The notes under the pieces are model-generated. The model worked only from the letters and a program-made list of their open reading frames with translations. It ran no database searches and had not been told where the DNA came from. A stretch of DNA of 64,000 nucleotides from Streptomyces viridochromogenes. Its GTDB lineage: Bacteria; Actinomycetota; Actinomycetes; Streptomycetales; Streptomycetaceae. Of the stretch, positions 45,007 to 53,275 are shown piece after piece (positions within the stretch are counted from its first letter, which is position 1; every line of letters starts with the position of its first letter). The stretch is taken from positions 177,767-241,766 of the forward strand of contig NZ_LGUR01000036.1 in assembly GCF_001270495.1 (NCBI RefSeq), written 5' to 3'. The position numbers were made by a program, and so were the translations under genes.

Positions 45007-46167
45007 TCACCCTCCCTCGACCACGTCCGCCCACGCGCCGCTCTCCGCCGAGCGCACCATCGCGTCCAGTACGGCGGCGCTGCGCACGGCGTCGTCGAGG
45101 GTGGCCCCGCGCGGGGTGCCCTCGGCGACCGAGCGCAGGAAGCGGTACGCCTCGACGACCTTGAGGTCGTCGTAGCCCATGGCGTTCGCGGCGCCCGGCT
45201 GGAAGGCACCGAACTCGCCGTCGCGCGGGCCGACGTACACGGTGCTGACCGGCTGGTCCTGGTAGGCGGTGCCGCGGCTGATGCCGAGCTCGCCCATGCG
45301 GCGGAAGTCCCAGAACACCGCGCCCTCGGTGCCGTGCACCTCGAAGCCGTAGTTGTTCTGTTCGCCGACCGAGACCCGGCAGGCCTCCAGGACGCCGCGG
45401 GCGCCGGAGGCGAAGCGCAGCAGGCAGTTGACGTAGTCCTCGTTCTCGACCGGGCCGAGCTCCCCGGTGGCGAGGGTGTGCCCGGCGGTGGCGCCGGTCG
45501 GACGAGCCCGCTCGGGTAGGAAGATCGCGGTGTCGGCGGTCAGCGAAGTGATGTCGCCGAGCAGGAAGCGGGCCAGGTCGGCGCCGTGCGAGGCGAGATC
45601 GCCGAGGACTCCGCTGCCGCCGCGCTCGCGCTCGTAACGCCAGGTCAGGGCGCCCTGGGGGTGGGCGGCGTAGTCGCTGAAGAGACGGATGCGGACGTGC
45701 GTGACGGTGCCGATCTCGCCGGCGGCGATCAGGTCGCGGGCGGTCTCGACGGCGGGCGCGTTGCGGTAGTTGAAGCCGACCGCGCTCCGCACACCGGCCT
45801 TCGCCGCCGCGTCCGCCACCGCGCGGGCGTCCCCGGCGGTCAGGCCCACCGGCTTTTCGATCCAGATGTGCTTGCCGGCCTCGGCCATCGCGATGCCGAT
45901 CTCGCGGTGCAGGAAGTTCGGCGCGGTGATGCTGACGGCCTGGACCCGCGGGTCGGCGGCCACCTCGCGCCAGTCGCGGGTCGTCGAGGCGAACCCGAAC
46001 CGCGCGGCGGCCTCCTCGGCCCGGCCTGGCACGTCCTCGGCGACGATCACCAGCTCCGGACGCAGGGGCAGCGCCGGGTAGTGGTGCGGGACACGGGCGT
46101 ACGCCTGGGTGTGCACCCGCCCCATCCAGCCGAATCCGACGACGGCGACGCCCAGCGTGTCCACCAT
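45007..46167 (-). CDS. Gfo/Idh/MocA oxidoreductase
   Basis: A 386-residue NAD-dependent dehydrogenase: GFGWMG Rossmann start, EKP in IWIEKPVGL, GFNYRNAPA, and LASHGADLARFLLG with the catalytic His. The ATG at 46167 has AGAGGGG five bases upstream. It is divergent from a LacI regulator, and the palindrome TGGACCGGTCCA lies 14 bases upstream of its start, so it is almost certainly under that regulator. The substrate is probably a sugar or sugar acid. Confidence 0.9.
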   Translation of the reverse strand: MVDTLGVAVVGFGWMGRVHTQAYARVPHHYPALPLRPELVIVAEDVPGRAEEAAARFGFASTTRDWREVAADPRVQAVSITAPNFLHREIGIAMAEAGKHIWIEKPVGLTAGDARAVADAAAKAGVRSAVGFNYRNAPAVETARDLIAAGEIGTVTHVRIRLFSDYAAHPQGALTWRYERERGGSGVLGDLASHGADLARFLLGDITSLTADTAIFLPERARPTGATAGHTLATGELGPVENEDYVNCLLRFASGARGVLEACRVSVGEQNNYGFEVHGTEGAVFWDFRRMGELGISRGTAYQDQPVSTVYVGPRDGEFGAFQPGAANAMGYDDLKVVEAYRFLRSVAEGTPRGATLDDAVRSAAVLDAMVRSAESGAWADVVEGG

Positions 46168-46180
46168 TGCAGCCCCTCTT

Positions 46181-46192
46181 TGGACCGGTCCA
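46181..46192. promoter_or_regulatory. LacI-type operator TGGACCGGTCCA
   Basis: A perfect 12-bp palindrome 14 bases upstream of the dehydrogenase ATG at 46167. A near-copy occurs at 46274-46285, so the two probably bind the same regulator. Confidence 0.68.
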
Positions 46193-46273
46193 TTTCCTGT
46201 CCAGCTCACCTTGGGTGCGGCTCGGCACTGGTGTCAACCCCTCCCTCGCCCTTTGACAAGGCGTGGCACCGCA

Positions 46274-46285
46274 TGGAACGGTCCA
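46274..46285. promoter_or_regulatory. LacI-type operator at the regulator's own start
   Basis: TGGAACGGTCCA, within the longer CATGGAACGGTCCATG (46272-46287), is one base away from the site at 46181. It overlaps the first in-frame ATGs of the LacI gene, and TTGACA stands at 46253-46258. This indicates autoregulation. Confidence 0.62.
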
Positions 46286-46290
46286 TGTCC

Positions 46291-47310
46291 ATGAGAGCGC
46301 CGACGATCCGTGATGTGGCCGACCGGGCCGGCGTCTCCAAGTCACTGGTCTCGCTGGTGCTGCGCGGCTCGGACCAGGTGCGCCCGGAGAAGCGGGAGGC
46401 CGTCCTGCGGGCCGTACGCGAACTCGGCTACCGCCCGAACGCCGCCGCGCGCAGCCTCAGCGAGCAGCGCACCCGCACGGTCGGCGTCCTCCTGAACGAC
46501 CTGCGCAACCCCTGGTTCGTCGACATGCTCGACGGCCTGAACTCGCTCCTGCACGACAACGGCCTGCGCATGCTCCTGGCCGACGCCCGCCTCAACCGCC
46601 GTACCGGACAGGACCCGGCCGGACCCTTCCTGGACCTCGGGGTCGACGGCCTGATCGTGGTCGGCACCCTGCCCGACCCCGCCGCGCTCGGCGCGGTCGC
46701 CGAGCGCCTCCCGGTGGTGGTGGCGGGTGCGCGCGAGCCGCTGCTGCCGGGCGTGGACGTCGTCGCCAACGACGACGAGCGGGGCGCGCGTCTGGTCACT
46801 GAGCACCTCATCGGCCTCGGGCACCGGCGCATCGCGCACATCGCCGGCTACGGCGCGGTCGGTGAGCTGCGCCGGCGGAGCTTCGAGGCGACGATGCGGG
46901 AGCACGGCCTCGCGGACGAGGCGGTCGTCGAGGCGAGCGACATGACCGAGGAGGGCGGCTACCGCACGACGGTCCGGCTGCTGAGCCGCACGGACCGGCC
47001 GACAGCCGTCTTCGCCGTGAACGACATCGCCGCCATCGGCGCGCTGTCGGCGGCCGAGGAGACGGGGCTGCGGGTGCCGCGCGATCTCTCCGTCGTCGGC
47101 TACGACAACACCAGCATCGCCCGCCTGCGCCACGTGTGGCTCACCACCGTCGACAACGCCAGCCACGAGGTCGGCCGCCGCGCGGCCCGCTGCCTGCTCG
47201 ACCGGTTCGAGGGCGCCGGGGGAGCGGGCGAAGTCCGCCTCGCGGTACCGACGTTGGAGATCCGGGGCTCGACGGCGCCCCCACGCGTGGGCCGACCGCT
47301 CACAGGTTGA
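46291..47310 (+). CDS. LacI-family transcriptional regulator
   Basis: A 339-residue regulator: LacI helix-turn-helix TIRDVADRAGVSKSLVSLVL with hinge AAARSLSEQR, then an effector domain ending DLSVVGYDNTSIARL. Three in-frame ATGs (46273, 46285, 46291) are possible. I use 46291 because it gives the usual N terminus and lies nine bases after GGAACGG, but the operator overlaps this region and a leaderless start is possible. It probably represses the divergent dehydrogenase. Its 3' end overlaps the convergent cupin gene by 11 bases. Confidence 0.9.
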   Translation: MRAPTIRDVADRAGVSKSLVSLVLRGSDQVRPEKREAVLRAVRELGYRPNAAARSLSEQRTRTVGVLLNDLRNPWFVDMLDGLNSLLHDNGLRMLLADARLNRRTGQDPAGPFLDLGVDGLIVVGTLPDPAALGAVAERLPVVVAGAREPLLPGVDVVANDDERGARLVTEHLIGLGHRRIAHIAGYGAVGELRRRSFEATMREHGLADEAVVEASDMTEEGGYRTTVRLLSRTDRPTAVFAVNDIAAIGALSAAEETGLRVPRDLSVVGYDNTSIARLRHVWLTTVDNASHEVGRRAARCLLDRFEGAGGAGEVRLAVPTLEIRGSTAPPRVGRPLTG

Positions 47311-47644
47311 TCGCGTACGCCTTGCGCAGCGTCTCGTGCACCGTCCACGTCGTACGGTCGCCCTCGCGCAGTACGGCCATGTCGCCGGGTCCCACCCTCA
47401 GCGTCGGCCCGCCCTCGACCTCGATGGTGGCCGAGCCGCTGATCACGACGAACAACTCGTCGGCCTCGGTGTCGGTGACCACGCCGGGCGTGATCTGCCA
47501 GATCCCGCGCACCTGACGCCCGTCCTGCGACTCCCAGACCACCTTTCCGGTCACCTCGGGCGTCCCGGAGACGATCTGCTCGGGGGCGAGGGGCTCGGGT
47601 TCGAGCTCGGCGTCGGGGATGTGCAGTACGAAGCTGTGCGTCAT
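47300..47644 (-). CDS. Small cupin-domain protein
   Basis: A 114-residue single cupin of the DUF861/(S)-ureidoglycine aminohydrolase-like class: GIWQITPGVVTDTEADELFVVISG is the first motif and RVGPGDMAVLREGDRTTWTVHE the second. It is cytoplasmic, with no signal peptide. It lies tail to tail with the LacI gene and has its own promoter region to the right. Function unknown. Confidence 0.82.
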   Translation of the reverse strand: MTHSFVLHIPDAELEPEPLAPEQIVSGTPEVTGKVVWESQDGRQVRGIWQITPGVVTDTEADELFVVISGSATIEVEGGPTLRVGPGDMAVLREGDRTTWTVHETLRKAYAINL

Positions 47645-47749
47645 GCGGCGACCCTAGCCGGGCCGAGCGCGTGACCGACCTGGACAGAGTGTGGGGTGTC
47701 GGCGGGAGCGGGCGGACACTCCGTCGCGGCCGAACAGACGGCGCACAAA

Positions 47750-47761
47750 ATTGTTGACAAT
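47750..47761. promoter_or_regulatory. GntR-type operator ATTGTTGACAAT before the aromatic operon
   Basis: ATTGT-TG-ACAAT is a perfect dyad that overlaps a TTGACA -35 box, 48 bases before the GntR start. It resembles FadR-class GntR sites, so autoregulation of the operon is likely. Confidence 0.5.
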
Positions 47762-47808
47762 CATGTCTGGCTAGATTTACGTTCGACAGGCGCACTCAGG
47801 GAGGGCAC

Positions 47809-48459
47809 ATGCCGAAGGAAGCCCGTCCGAGCACCGGAGAGCAGGCCAAACAGCACGCGCTCGCGCAGCTGCGGCAGGCGATCCTGCACGGCGAGATGGC
47901 ACCGGCGCAGCGGCTGGTGGAGAACGAGCTCGCCGAGCAGTTCGGTGTGACACGGGCCAGCATCCGCGCGGCGTTGATCGATCTGGAGGCTCAGGGACTG
48001 GTCGAGCGGATCCGCAACCGCGGCTCGCGGGTGCGGGTGGTGACCGTGGAGGAAGCGGTCGCCATCACCGAGTGCCGCATGGTCCTGGAGGGGCTCTGCG
48101 CGGCGAAGACCGCCGTCGCCGCCAGCGACGAGCAGCTGACCCGACTGGCGGACCTGGGCGCGGCGATGACCAAGGCCGTGGCCGACGGCGAGCCGATGAC
48201 GTACTCGGAGCTGAACCAGGAACTGCACGCCAGGATCCGGGAGTTCTCCGGCCAGCGCACGGCCGTGGAGCTGCTGGAGCGACTCAACGCACAACTGGTG
48301 CGCCACCGCTTCCAGTTGGCGCTCAGACCCGGTCGTCCGCAGCACTCCCTGAACGAGCACCTGGCCATGATCGAGGCGATCCGGGCCAGGGACCCGCAGG
48401 CGGCCGAGACGGCCGTCCGCGCCCACCTCACCAGCGTGATCGAGGCGCTGCGCGACTGA
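47809..48459 (+). CDS. GntR-family regulator, FadR/FCD type
   Basis: A 216-residue regulator: GntR winged helix at about 15-75 (QALAQLRQAIL-like first helix, VTRASIRAALIDLEAQGL recognition helix) and an all-helical FCD effector domain whose metal/ligand residues include HARI, HRFQ and HLAM His positions. It is the first gene of the 4-oxalomesaconate operon, with GGGAGGGC before the ATG and an operator-like dyad upstream. FCD effectors are usually small carboxylic acids, which suits a pathway intermediate. Confidence 0.88.
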   Translation: MPKEARPSTGEQAKQHALAQLRQAILHGEMAPAQRLVENELAEQFGVTRASIRAALIDLEAQGLVERIRNRGSRVRVVTVEEAVAITECRMVLEGLCAAKTAVAASDEQLTRLADLGAAMTKAVADGEPMTYSELNQELHARIREFSGQRTAVELLERLNAQLVRHRFQLALRPGRPQHSLNEHLAMIEAIRARDPQAAETAVRAHLTSVIEALRD

Positions 48460-48527
48460 GTCGGACGAGTCGCCGCGCGGCTGAGGCGCACGGGGGCGGG
48501 CGCACATCCGTCACCCAAGGAGCTGTC

Positions 48528-49280
48528 ATGCCGCATCCAGATGCGCCTGCCACCCTGCCACGCTCCACCCTTGTCATCACCGCGCACGCCGGTGACTTCG
48601 TGTGGCGGGCGGGCGGAGCGATCGCCCTGGCCGCCTCCCGGGGCGAGAAGGTCACCATCGCGTGCCTGACCTACGGCGAGCGCGGCGAGTCCGCCAAAGC
48701 CTGGCGCGAGGGCAGGAAGCTCGACGAGATCAAGGCGATACGCCGCGACGAGGCCGAGCGCGCCGCCGCCACCCTCGGCGCCGAGGTCCGCTTCTTCGAC
48801 GCCGGCGACTACCCGCTCGTCGCCACCGCCGAGCTGGCCGACCAACTCGTCACCGTCTACCGCGACACCCAGCCCGACGTCGTGCTCACCCACCCGGCAG
48901 AGGACCCCTACAACGGCGACCACCCGGCCGCCAACCGTATGGCCCTGGAGGCCCGGATCCTCGCCCAGGCCATCGGCTACCCGGGCCACGGCGAGATCAT
49001 CGGCGCCCCGCCGGTCTTCTACTTCGAGCCGCACCAGCCCGAGATGAGCGGCTTCAGGCCCGAGGTCCTGCTCGACATCACCGAGGTGTGGGAGACCAAG
49101 CGCAAGGCCATGGAGTGCCTCGCCGCCCAGCAGCACCTGTGGGACTACTACACCGACCTCGCCGTCCGCCGCGGCGTCCAGCTCAAGCGCAACGCCGGAC
49201 CCAACCTGGGCCTGGCCCACAAGACCATGGCCGAGGCGTACATGCGCCCCTACCCGCAGATCGCGAAGGAACTGGCATGA
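48528..49280 (+). CDS. galB: 4-oxalomesaconate hydratase-like, PIG-L fold (GalB-like)
   Basis: A 250-residue PIG-L/LmbE-fold zinc protein. The family motif AHPDD is altered to AHAGD (ITAHAGDFVWRAGG), a change I associate with the GalB branch, and the second metal region is HPAEDPYNGDHPAANR. GalB hydrates 4-oxalomesaconate to 4-carboxy-4-hydroxy-2-oxoadipate. The neighbours, an aldolase and tautomerase of the same route, support this over a deacetylase role. I chose the ATG at 48528 because AAGGAG is five bases upstream. Its stop overlaps the aldolase start (ATGA). Confidence 0.8.
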   Translation: MPHPDAPATLPRSTLVITAHAGDFVWRAGGAIALAASRGEKVTIACLTYGERGESAKAWREGRKLDEIKAIRRDEAERAAATLGAEVRFFDAGDYPLVATAELADQLVTVYRDTQPDVVLTHPAEDPYNGDHPAANRMALEARILAQAIGYPGHGEIIGAPPVFYFEPHQPEMSGFRPEVLLDITEVWETKRKAMECLAAQQHLWDYYTDLAVRRGVQLKRNAGPNLGLAHKTMAEAYMRPYPQIAKELA

Positions 49281-49987
49281 GCGGCGTCATCGTCACCAAC
49301 CCGCCGAAGGCGGAGCTGAAGGACGTCGACGCACTGGCCGGCTTCGGCGTGGCGACGGTGAGCGAGGCGATGGGGCGAACCGGCTTGCTGGGCCCGGGAA
49401 TCCGCCCCGTCCAGCAGGGCGTACGTGTCGCCGGTACCGCCGTGACGGTGCTGAGCTGGCCCGGCGACAACCTCATGATCCACGCCGCCGTCGAACAGTG
49501 CGGCGAGGGCGACATCCTCGTCGTCACCACCACCTCGCCGTGTACGGACGGCCTGTTCGGCGAGCTGTTCGCGACCGCCCTCCAGCAGCGCGGCGTCCGC
49601 GGCGTCGTCATCAACACCGGCATCCGTGACACCCAGGAGCTGCGCGACACGGGCTTCGCCGCCTGGTCCCGGGCGGTGAGCGCGCAGGGCACGGTCAAGG
49701 CCACCGGCGGCTCGGTGAACGTGCCGGTCGCCATCGACGGCCAGGTCATCCGCCCCGGCGACGTGATCCTCGCCGACGACGACGGCGTGGTGGTCGTCCC
49801 GCGCGAACGGGCCCGCGAGACGGTCGAGAAGGCCGAGGCCCGCGAGGCCAGGGAAGCCGCCACCCGCGCCGCCTTCATCGACGGCCAACTCGGCCTGGAC
49901 CGCTACGGGTTGCGGGAGAAGCTCGTCCAGCTCGGCGTGACGTACCAGTCCTACGACGAGTACGTCCGCGAGGAGGCGCAGCGGTGA
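49277..49987 (+). CDS. galC: 4-carboxy-4-hydroxy-2-oxoadipate aldolase-like, RraA fold (GalC-like)
   Basis: A 236-residue RraA-fold protein of the HMG/CHA aldolase group. It shows GFGVATVSEAMGRTG at the N terminus, GDILVVTTTSP, and the metal-binding RGVVINTGIRDTQEL with Arg and Asp. The aldolase releases pyruvate and oxaloacetate. Unlike RraA proper (about 160 residues), it has the C-terminal extension typical of aldolases. It is coupled by ATGA and GTGA overlaps to the genes on both sides. Confidence 0.83.
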   Translation: MSGVIVTNPPKAELKDVDALAGFGVATVSEAMGRTGLLGPGIRPVQQGVRVAGTAVTVLSWPGDNLMIHAAVEQCGEGDILVVTTTSPCTDGLFGELFATALQQRGVRGVVINTGIRDTQELRDTGFAAWSRAVSAQGTVKATGGSVNVPVAIDGQVIRPGDVILADDDGVVVVPRERARETVEKAEAREAREAATRAAFIDGQLGLDRYGLREKLVQLGVTYQSYDEYVREEAQR

Positions 49988-51093
49988 CCGGGCCCGTGGA
50001 GATCCGCTGCATGCTGATGCGCGGCGGCACATCCAAGGGCGCCTACTTCCTGGCCGCGGACCTGCCCGTCGACCTCGCCGCTCGCAACGAGCTGCTGCTG
50101 CGCGTCATGGGCAGCCCGGACGAGCAGCAGATCGACGGCCTGGGCGGCGCCCACCCGCTCACCAGCAAGGTGGCCGTGGTGTCCCCCTCGGCCGATCCAC
50201 GGGCCGACGTCGACTATCTGTTCCTCCAAGTCGCCGTCGGCCAGCCGAAAGTGAGTGCCCGTCAGAACTGCGGGAACATCCTCGCCGGCGTCGGTCCGTT
50301 CGCCGTGGAGCGCGGGCTGGTCGTGGCGGGGGAGCGGGAGACCTCCGTACGGATCCGGATGGTCAACTCCGGCGATTTCGCCACGGCGACCTTCCCGACC
50401 CCGCGCGGACACGTCGACTACACCGGCGACGCCGAGATCTCGGGCGTGCCCGGCACGGCGGCCCCCGTGGTGATCGAGTTCGCGCCCGGCGCCCGGAAGC
50501 TGCTGCCCACCGGCAACGTCCGCGACCTCATCGACGGCACCCCGGTGACCTGCGTGGACAACGGCATCCCGACCGTCCTCGTCCAGGCCGCCGCACTCAA
50601 GGTCACCGGCTACGAGACGCCCGAGGGCCTGGAGGAGGATCTCGCGCTCGCCGCCCGAATCCGTGAACTCCGGCTGGCAGCAGGCACGTTGATGGGACTC
50701 GGCAACGTCTCGAACGCCACCGTCCCCAAGGTCACCCTCCTCGCTTCGCCCCGCCACGGCGGCGCGATCACCACCCGCACCTTCATCCCGGCCCGCTGCC
50801 ATACCTCGATCGGCGTGCTCGGAGCCGCCGGCGTCGCCGCCGGGCTGCGCGTCGAAGGCGGTGTCGGCGCCGACCTCGCGGAGCTGCCCGCCGACGGCGA
50901 CCGCGTCCGCATCGAACACCCCACGGGATTCCTGGACATCGAGAGCAGCCTCGGCACCGACTCCGCAGGGCGTCCCACCGCCCGCCGCACCGCCGTCGTC
51001 CGCACGGCCCGCAAGATCTTCGACGGCACCGTCTTCCCCCGGTCCACCGAGCCGGCCCCACTCTCCGCAGCCACCCCCGGAGGCCCCCGATGA
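49984..51093 (+). CDS. galD: 4-oxalomesaconate tautomerase-like, PrpF family (GalD-like)
   Basis: A 369-residue PrpF-family isomerase: MLMRGGTSKGAYF near the N terminus, QNCGNILAGVGPFA with the Cys used in proton transfer, and GTLMGLGNVSNATVPKV. GalD interconverts keto and enol forms of 4-oxalomesaconate before hydration. PrpF proteins also serve aconitate isomerisation, but the GalB- and GalC-like partners fix the role. GTG start, overlapping both neighbours. Confidence 0.83.
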   Translation: MTGPVEIRCMLMRGGTSKGAYFLAADLPVDLAARNELLLRVMGSPDEQQIDGLGGAHPLTSKVAVVSPSADPRADVDYLFLQVAVGQPKVSARQNCGNILAGVGPFAVERGLVVAGERETSVRIRMVNSGDFATATFPTPRGHVDYTGDAEISGVPGTAAPVVIEFAPGARKLLPTGNVRDLIDGTPVTCVDNGIPTVLVQAAALKVTGYETPEGLEEDLALAARIRELRLAAGTLMGLGNVSNATVPKVTLLASPRHGGAITTRTFIPARCHTSIGVLGAAGVAAGLRVEGGVGADLAELPADGDRVRIEHPTGFLDIESSLGTDSAGRPTARRTAVVRTARKIFDGTVFPRSTEPAPLSAATPGGPR

Positions 51094-52040
51094 CCCCGCC
51101 GCTCGGCGACATCGCCCACATCGGCCACGCCCAGCTCTTCACCCCGGACCTGGACGCCAGCGTCGCCTTCTTCACCGACTGTCTGGGCCTCACGGTCAAC
51201 GGCCAGGACGGCGACACGGTCTATCTGCGGACCTTCGACGACTACGAGCACCACAGCCTGGTGCTGACTGCCCGCGAGCAGCCGGGCCTCGGCCGGCTCG
51301 CCCTGCGCACCTCCAGTGAGGAGGCACTGCACCGCCGTATCAAGGCAGTTGAGGCGGCCGACGGCTCGGGCAAGTGGGTCGAGGACGAGCCCGGCATCGG
51401 CAAGCTCTACCTCACCACCGACCCCGACGGGCACGACCACGCCCTGTACTGGGAGAGCGAGTACTACCAGGCGCCGCAGGGGCTGAAACCCGCGCTGAAG
51501 AACCAGCCGCAGGCCAAGCCCAACCGCGGTGTAGGCGTACGACGGCTCGACCACATCAACTTCCTCGCCGCCGACGTGCTCGCCAACGCCGAGTTCCAGG
51601 AACAGGTGCTCGGCGCCCGGCCCACCGAGCAGATCCGGCTCAACTCCGGCAAGATCGCCGCCCGTTGGCTGACCTTCACCGACAAGTCGTACGACGTCGT
51701 CTACACCTCGGACTGGACCGGCTCCGCCGGTCGGCTGCACCACATCGCCTTCGCGACCGACACCCGCGAGGACATCCTGCGCGCCGCCGACCTCGCCGTC
51801 GACAACGGCGTGTTCATCGAGACGGGCCCGCACAAGCACGCCATCCAGCAGACGTTCTTCCTGTACGTCTACGAGCCCGGCGGCAACCGCATCGAGCTGT
51901 GCAATCCGCTCACCCGGCTGGTACTCGCCCCGGACTGGCCGTTGGTCACCTGGACCGAGGCCGAGCGGGCCAAGGGGCAGGCGTGGGGCCTGAAGACGAT
52001 CGAGTCCTTCCACACGCACGGGACGCCGCCGGTCGCCTGA
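51090..52040 (+). CDS. Type I extradiol ring-cleavage dioxygenase (VOC fold)
   Basis: A 316-residue two-domain vicinal-oxygen-chelate protein of the catechol 2,3-dioxygenase class. The iron ligands appear as His155 (RLDHINF), His217 or His218 (RLHHIAF) and Glu269 (GGNRIEL); the spacing is close to that of XylE. The N-terminal domain lacks the set, as expected. It is coupled by an ATGA overlap to the tautomerase gene. In the known gallate route the ring is opened by a LigAB-type enzyme; here the VOC enzyme probably supplies the 4-oxalomesaconate-like substrate. The exact phenol is unknown. Confidence 0.85.
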   Translation: MTPPLGDIAHIGHAQLFTPDLDASVAFFTDCLGLTVNGQDGDTVYLRTFDDYEHHSLVLTAREQPGLGRLALRTSSEEALHRRIKAVEAADGSGKWVEDEPGIGKLYLTTDPDGHDHALYWESEYYQAPQGLKPALKNQPQAKPNRGVGVRRLDHINFLAADVLANAEFQEQVLGARPTEQIRLNSGKIAARWLTFTDKSYDVVYTSDWTGSAGRLHHIAFATDTREDILRAADLAVDNGVFIETGPHKHAIQQTFFLYVYEPGGNRIELCNPLTRLVLAPDWPLVTWTEAERAKGQAWGLKTIESFHTHGTPPVA

Positions 52041-52714
52041 GACGGCGGGCAACCTGGTCTTCATCGGGATCGCCACTGTGCGCGGCCCGGAGCGGACGGC
52101 CGGGAGCGGCAGGGAGCATGAGTTCTCCAGCCGGGTGTGGTCGAAGGTAAGACACGCGGACACAGTCGACCCGGCCGTGGCTGGGTTCACCGGCACGGCC
52201 CGGCACCCGAAGTCGCTCGCTGTACGGCTCCGCGACGGACGCGTGGCGCTGTCCCAGCGGCTGACCACGGCGCTCTCCTCCACCATCGGCCACGCCTACT
52301 GCCCCAGGCCGGTCGCGCGTTCACGAAGGCCGACGACTCCTACACGCCGCCGTCGGCGATGCCGTGGTGGAGGTCGTAGCAGGCACGACCCGGCACGCGG
52401 TCGTCACCGTGGTCAGACTTCGCCCCCGGTAGCGACAATGGAAACCTTTAGCGGTTGGAGAGGGGCACTTGGCAGGACTCGGCGTGTGGCAACGGCACAG
52501 GACACATCGCGGCTGCACCTCATCTCCCAGGTCTTGCTCAAGCAGTTCACGAAGCCCGGACGGCGAGGCGCCGGCGAGCAGCTGCCTTCCGGCCCGGCTG
52601 CGCCGTGGCTCGGCGTAGCACCTGCTATCTCAAGACGACGCTTACCCAGCCGCATAAAGGGCTGTGCCCCGCCGAATAGGGCGGGGCACCCGGACTACGG
52701 ACCTAGTGGCGGCG
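52041..52714. other. Gene-poor stretch with decayed coding remnants
   Basis: No intact gene is convincing. On the + strand a frame from about 52486 reads TSRLHLISQVLLKQFTK, which looks like the N terminus of a real protein, possibly DUF4238-like, but soon loses gene-like codon use. The part from 52060 to 52450 shows mixed frames without a start. The stretch is best read as pseudogene debris between the aromatic operon and the secreted protein gene. Confidence 0.4.
52664..52689 (-). terminator. Terminator of the secreted-protein gene
   Basis: GTGCCCCGCC pairs with GGCGGGGCAC around a six-base loop. Read leftward, after the stop at 52715, the stem is followed by a short T-rich stretch (CCTTTAT), as in a factor-independent terminator. 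Confidence 0.7.
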
Positions 52715-53176
52715 TCAGGAGTCCAGGAAATGGTCCTTGCACGTCTCCTCCCACACCCACCGGTGGGAACTGATCTCGTCGTTCACGTCGTAGCCGCTTG
52801 AGAACTTAAATCCGACGAGGGTGGTCATGAACTCCTCGGACCTCTTAAGGCAGGTGTAGCCGCCACCCCAGTCCTGCCCCGTTCCGTTGAACACCTGGAC
52901 GGCCATCCCGGACGTTCCCTTGTTCAGGATGGATGTTGCCGTGTTGGTGTCACCACCCTGGAAAGGACCCGAGCTGTTACCCCAGTCCGAGTCCCAGCTG
53001 GCAGTGGAGCCGATGCTGGGGTAGCAGTCGTAGCCGCTGAAAGCGTAGAAGTAACCAGCGGCGGCGTTGTCAAATACGCCCCGACAGTGGGACTGCGCCT
53101 GGGCGCTGCTCGCCGGGACGATTACGCCGAGGCCCGCGATGCCGAGAGTGGCGACTGCGGCCAGAATTTTACGCAT
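52715..53176 (-). CDS. Secreted peptidase inhibitor I36-like protein
   Basis: A 153-residue exported protein. The signal peptide (MRKILAAVATLG, then a hydrophobic core ending ASSAQAQ) is cleaved near residue 28. The mature part is rich in Gly, Tyr, Trp and Ser with four Cys, and has the I36/crystallin-like pattern NTATSILNKGT, GGGYTCLKRSE and NDEISSHRWV. The ATG at 53176 has GAGGAG eight bases upstream; the frame runs further up without a site. The target is unknown. The region is less GC-rich than its surroundings, which may mean transfer. Confidence 0.72.
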   Translation of the reverse strand: MRKILAAVATLGIAGLGVIVPASSAQAQSHCRGVFDNAAAGYFYAFSGYDCYPSIGSTASWDSDWGNSSGPFQGGDTNTATSILNKGTSGMAVQVFNGTGQDWGGGYTCLKRSEEFMTTLVGFKFSSGYDVNDEISSHRWVWEETCKDHFLDS

Positions 53177-53275
53177 AAGGTTTTCTCCTCGTATGTAGGG
53201 TGGCGTGCGTACGTCCCGCGACTGAAGCGCCACGGAAGTCCGGAACGGCCGGTTTCTGAACTTGGCGGATTGCGG

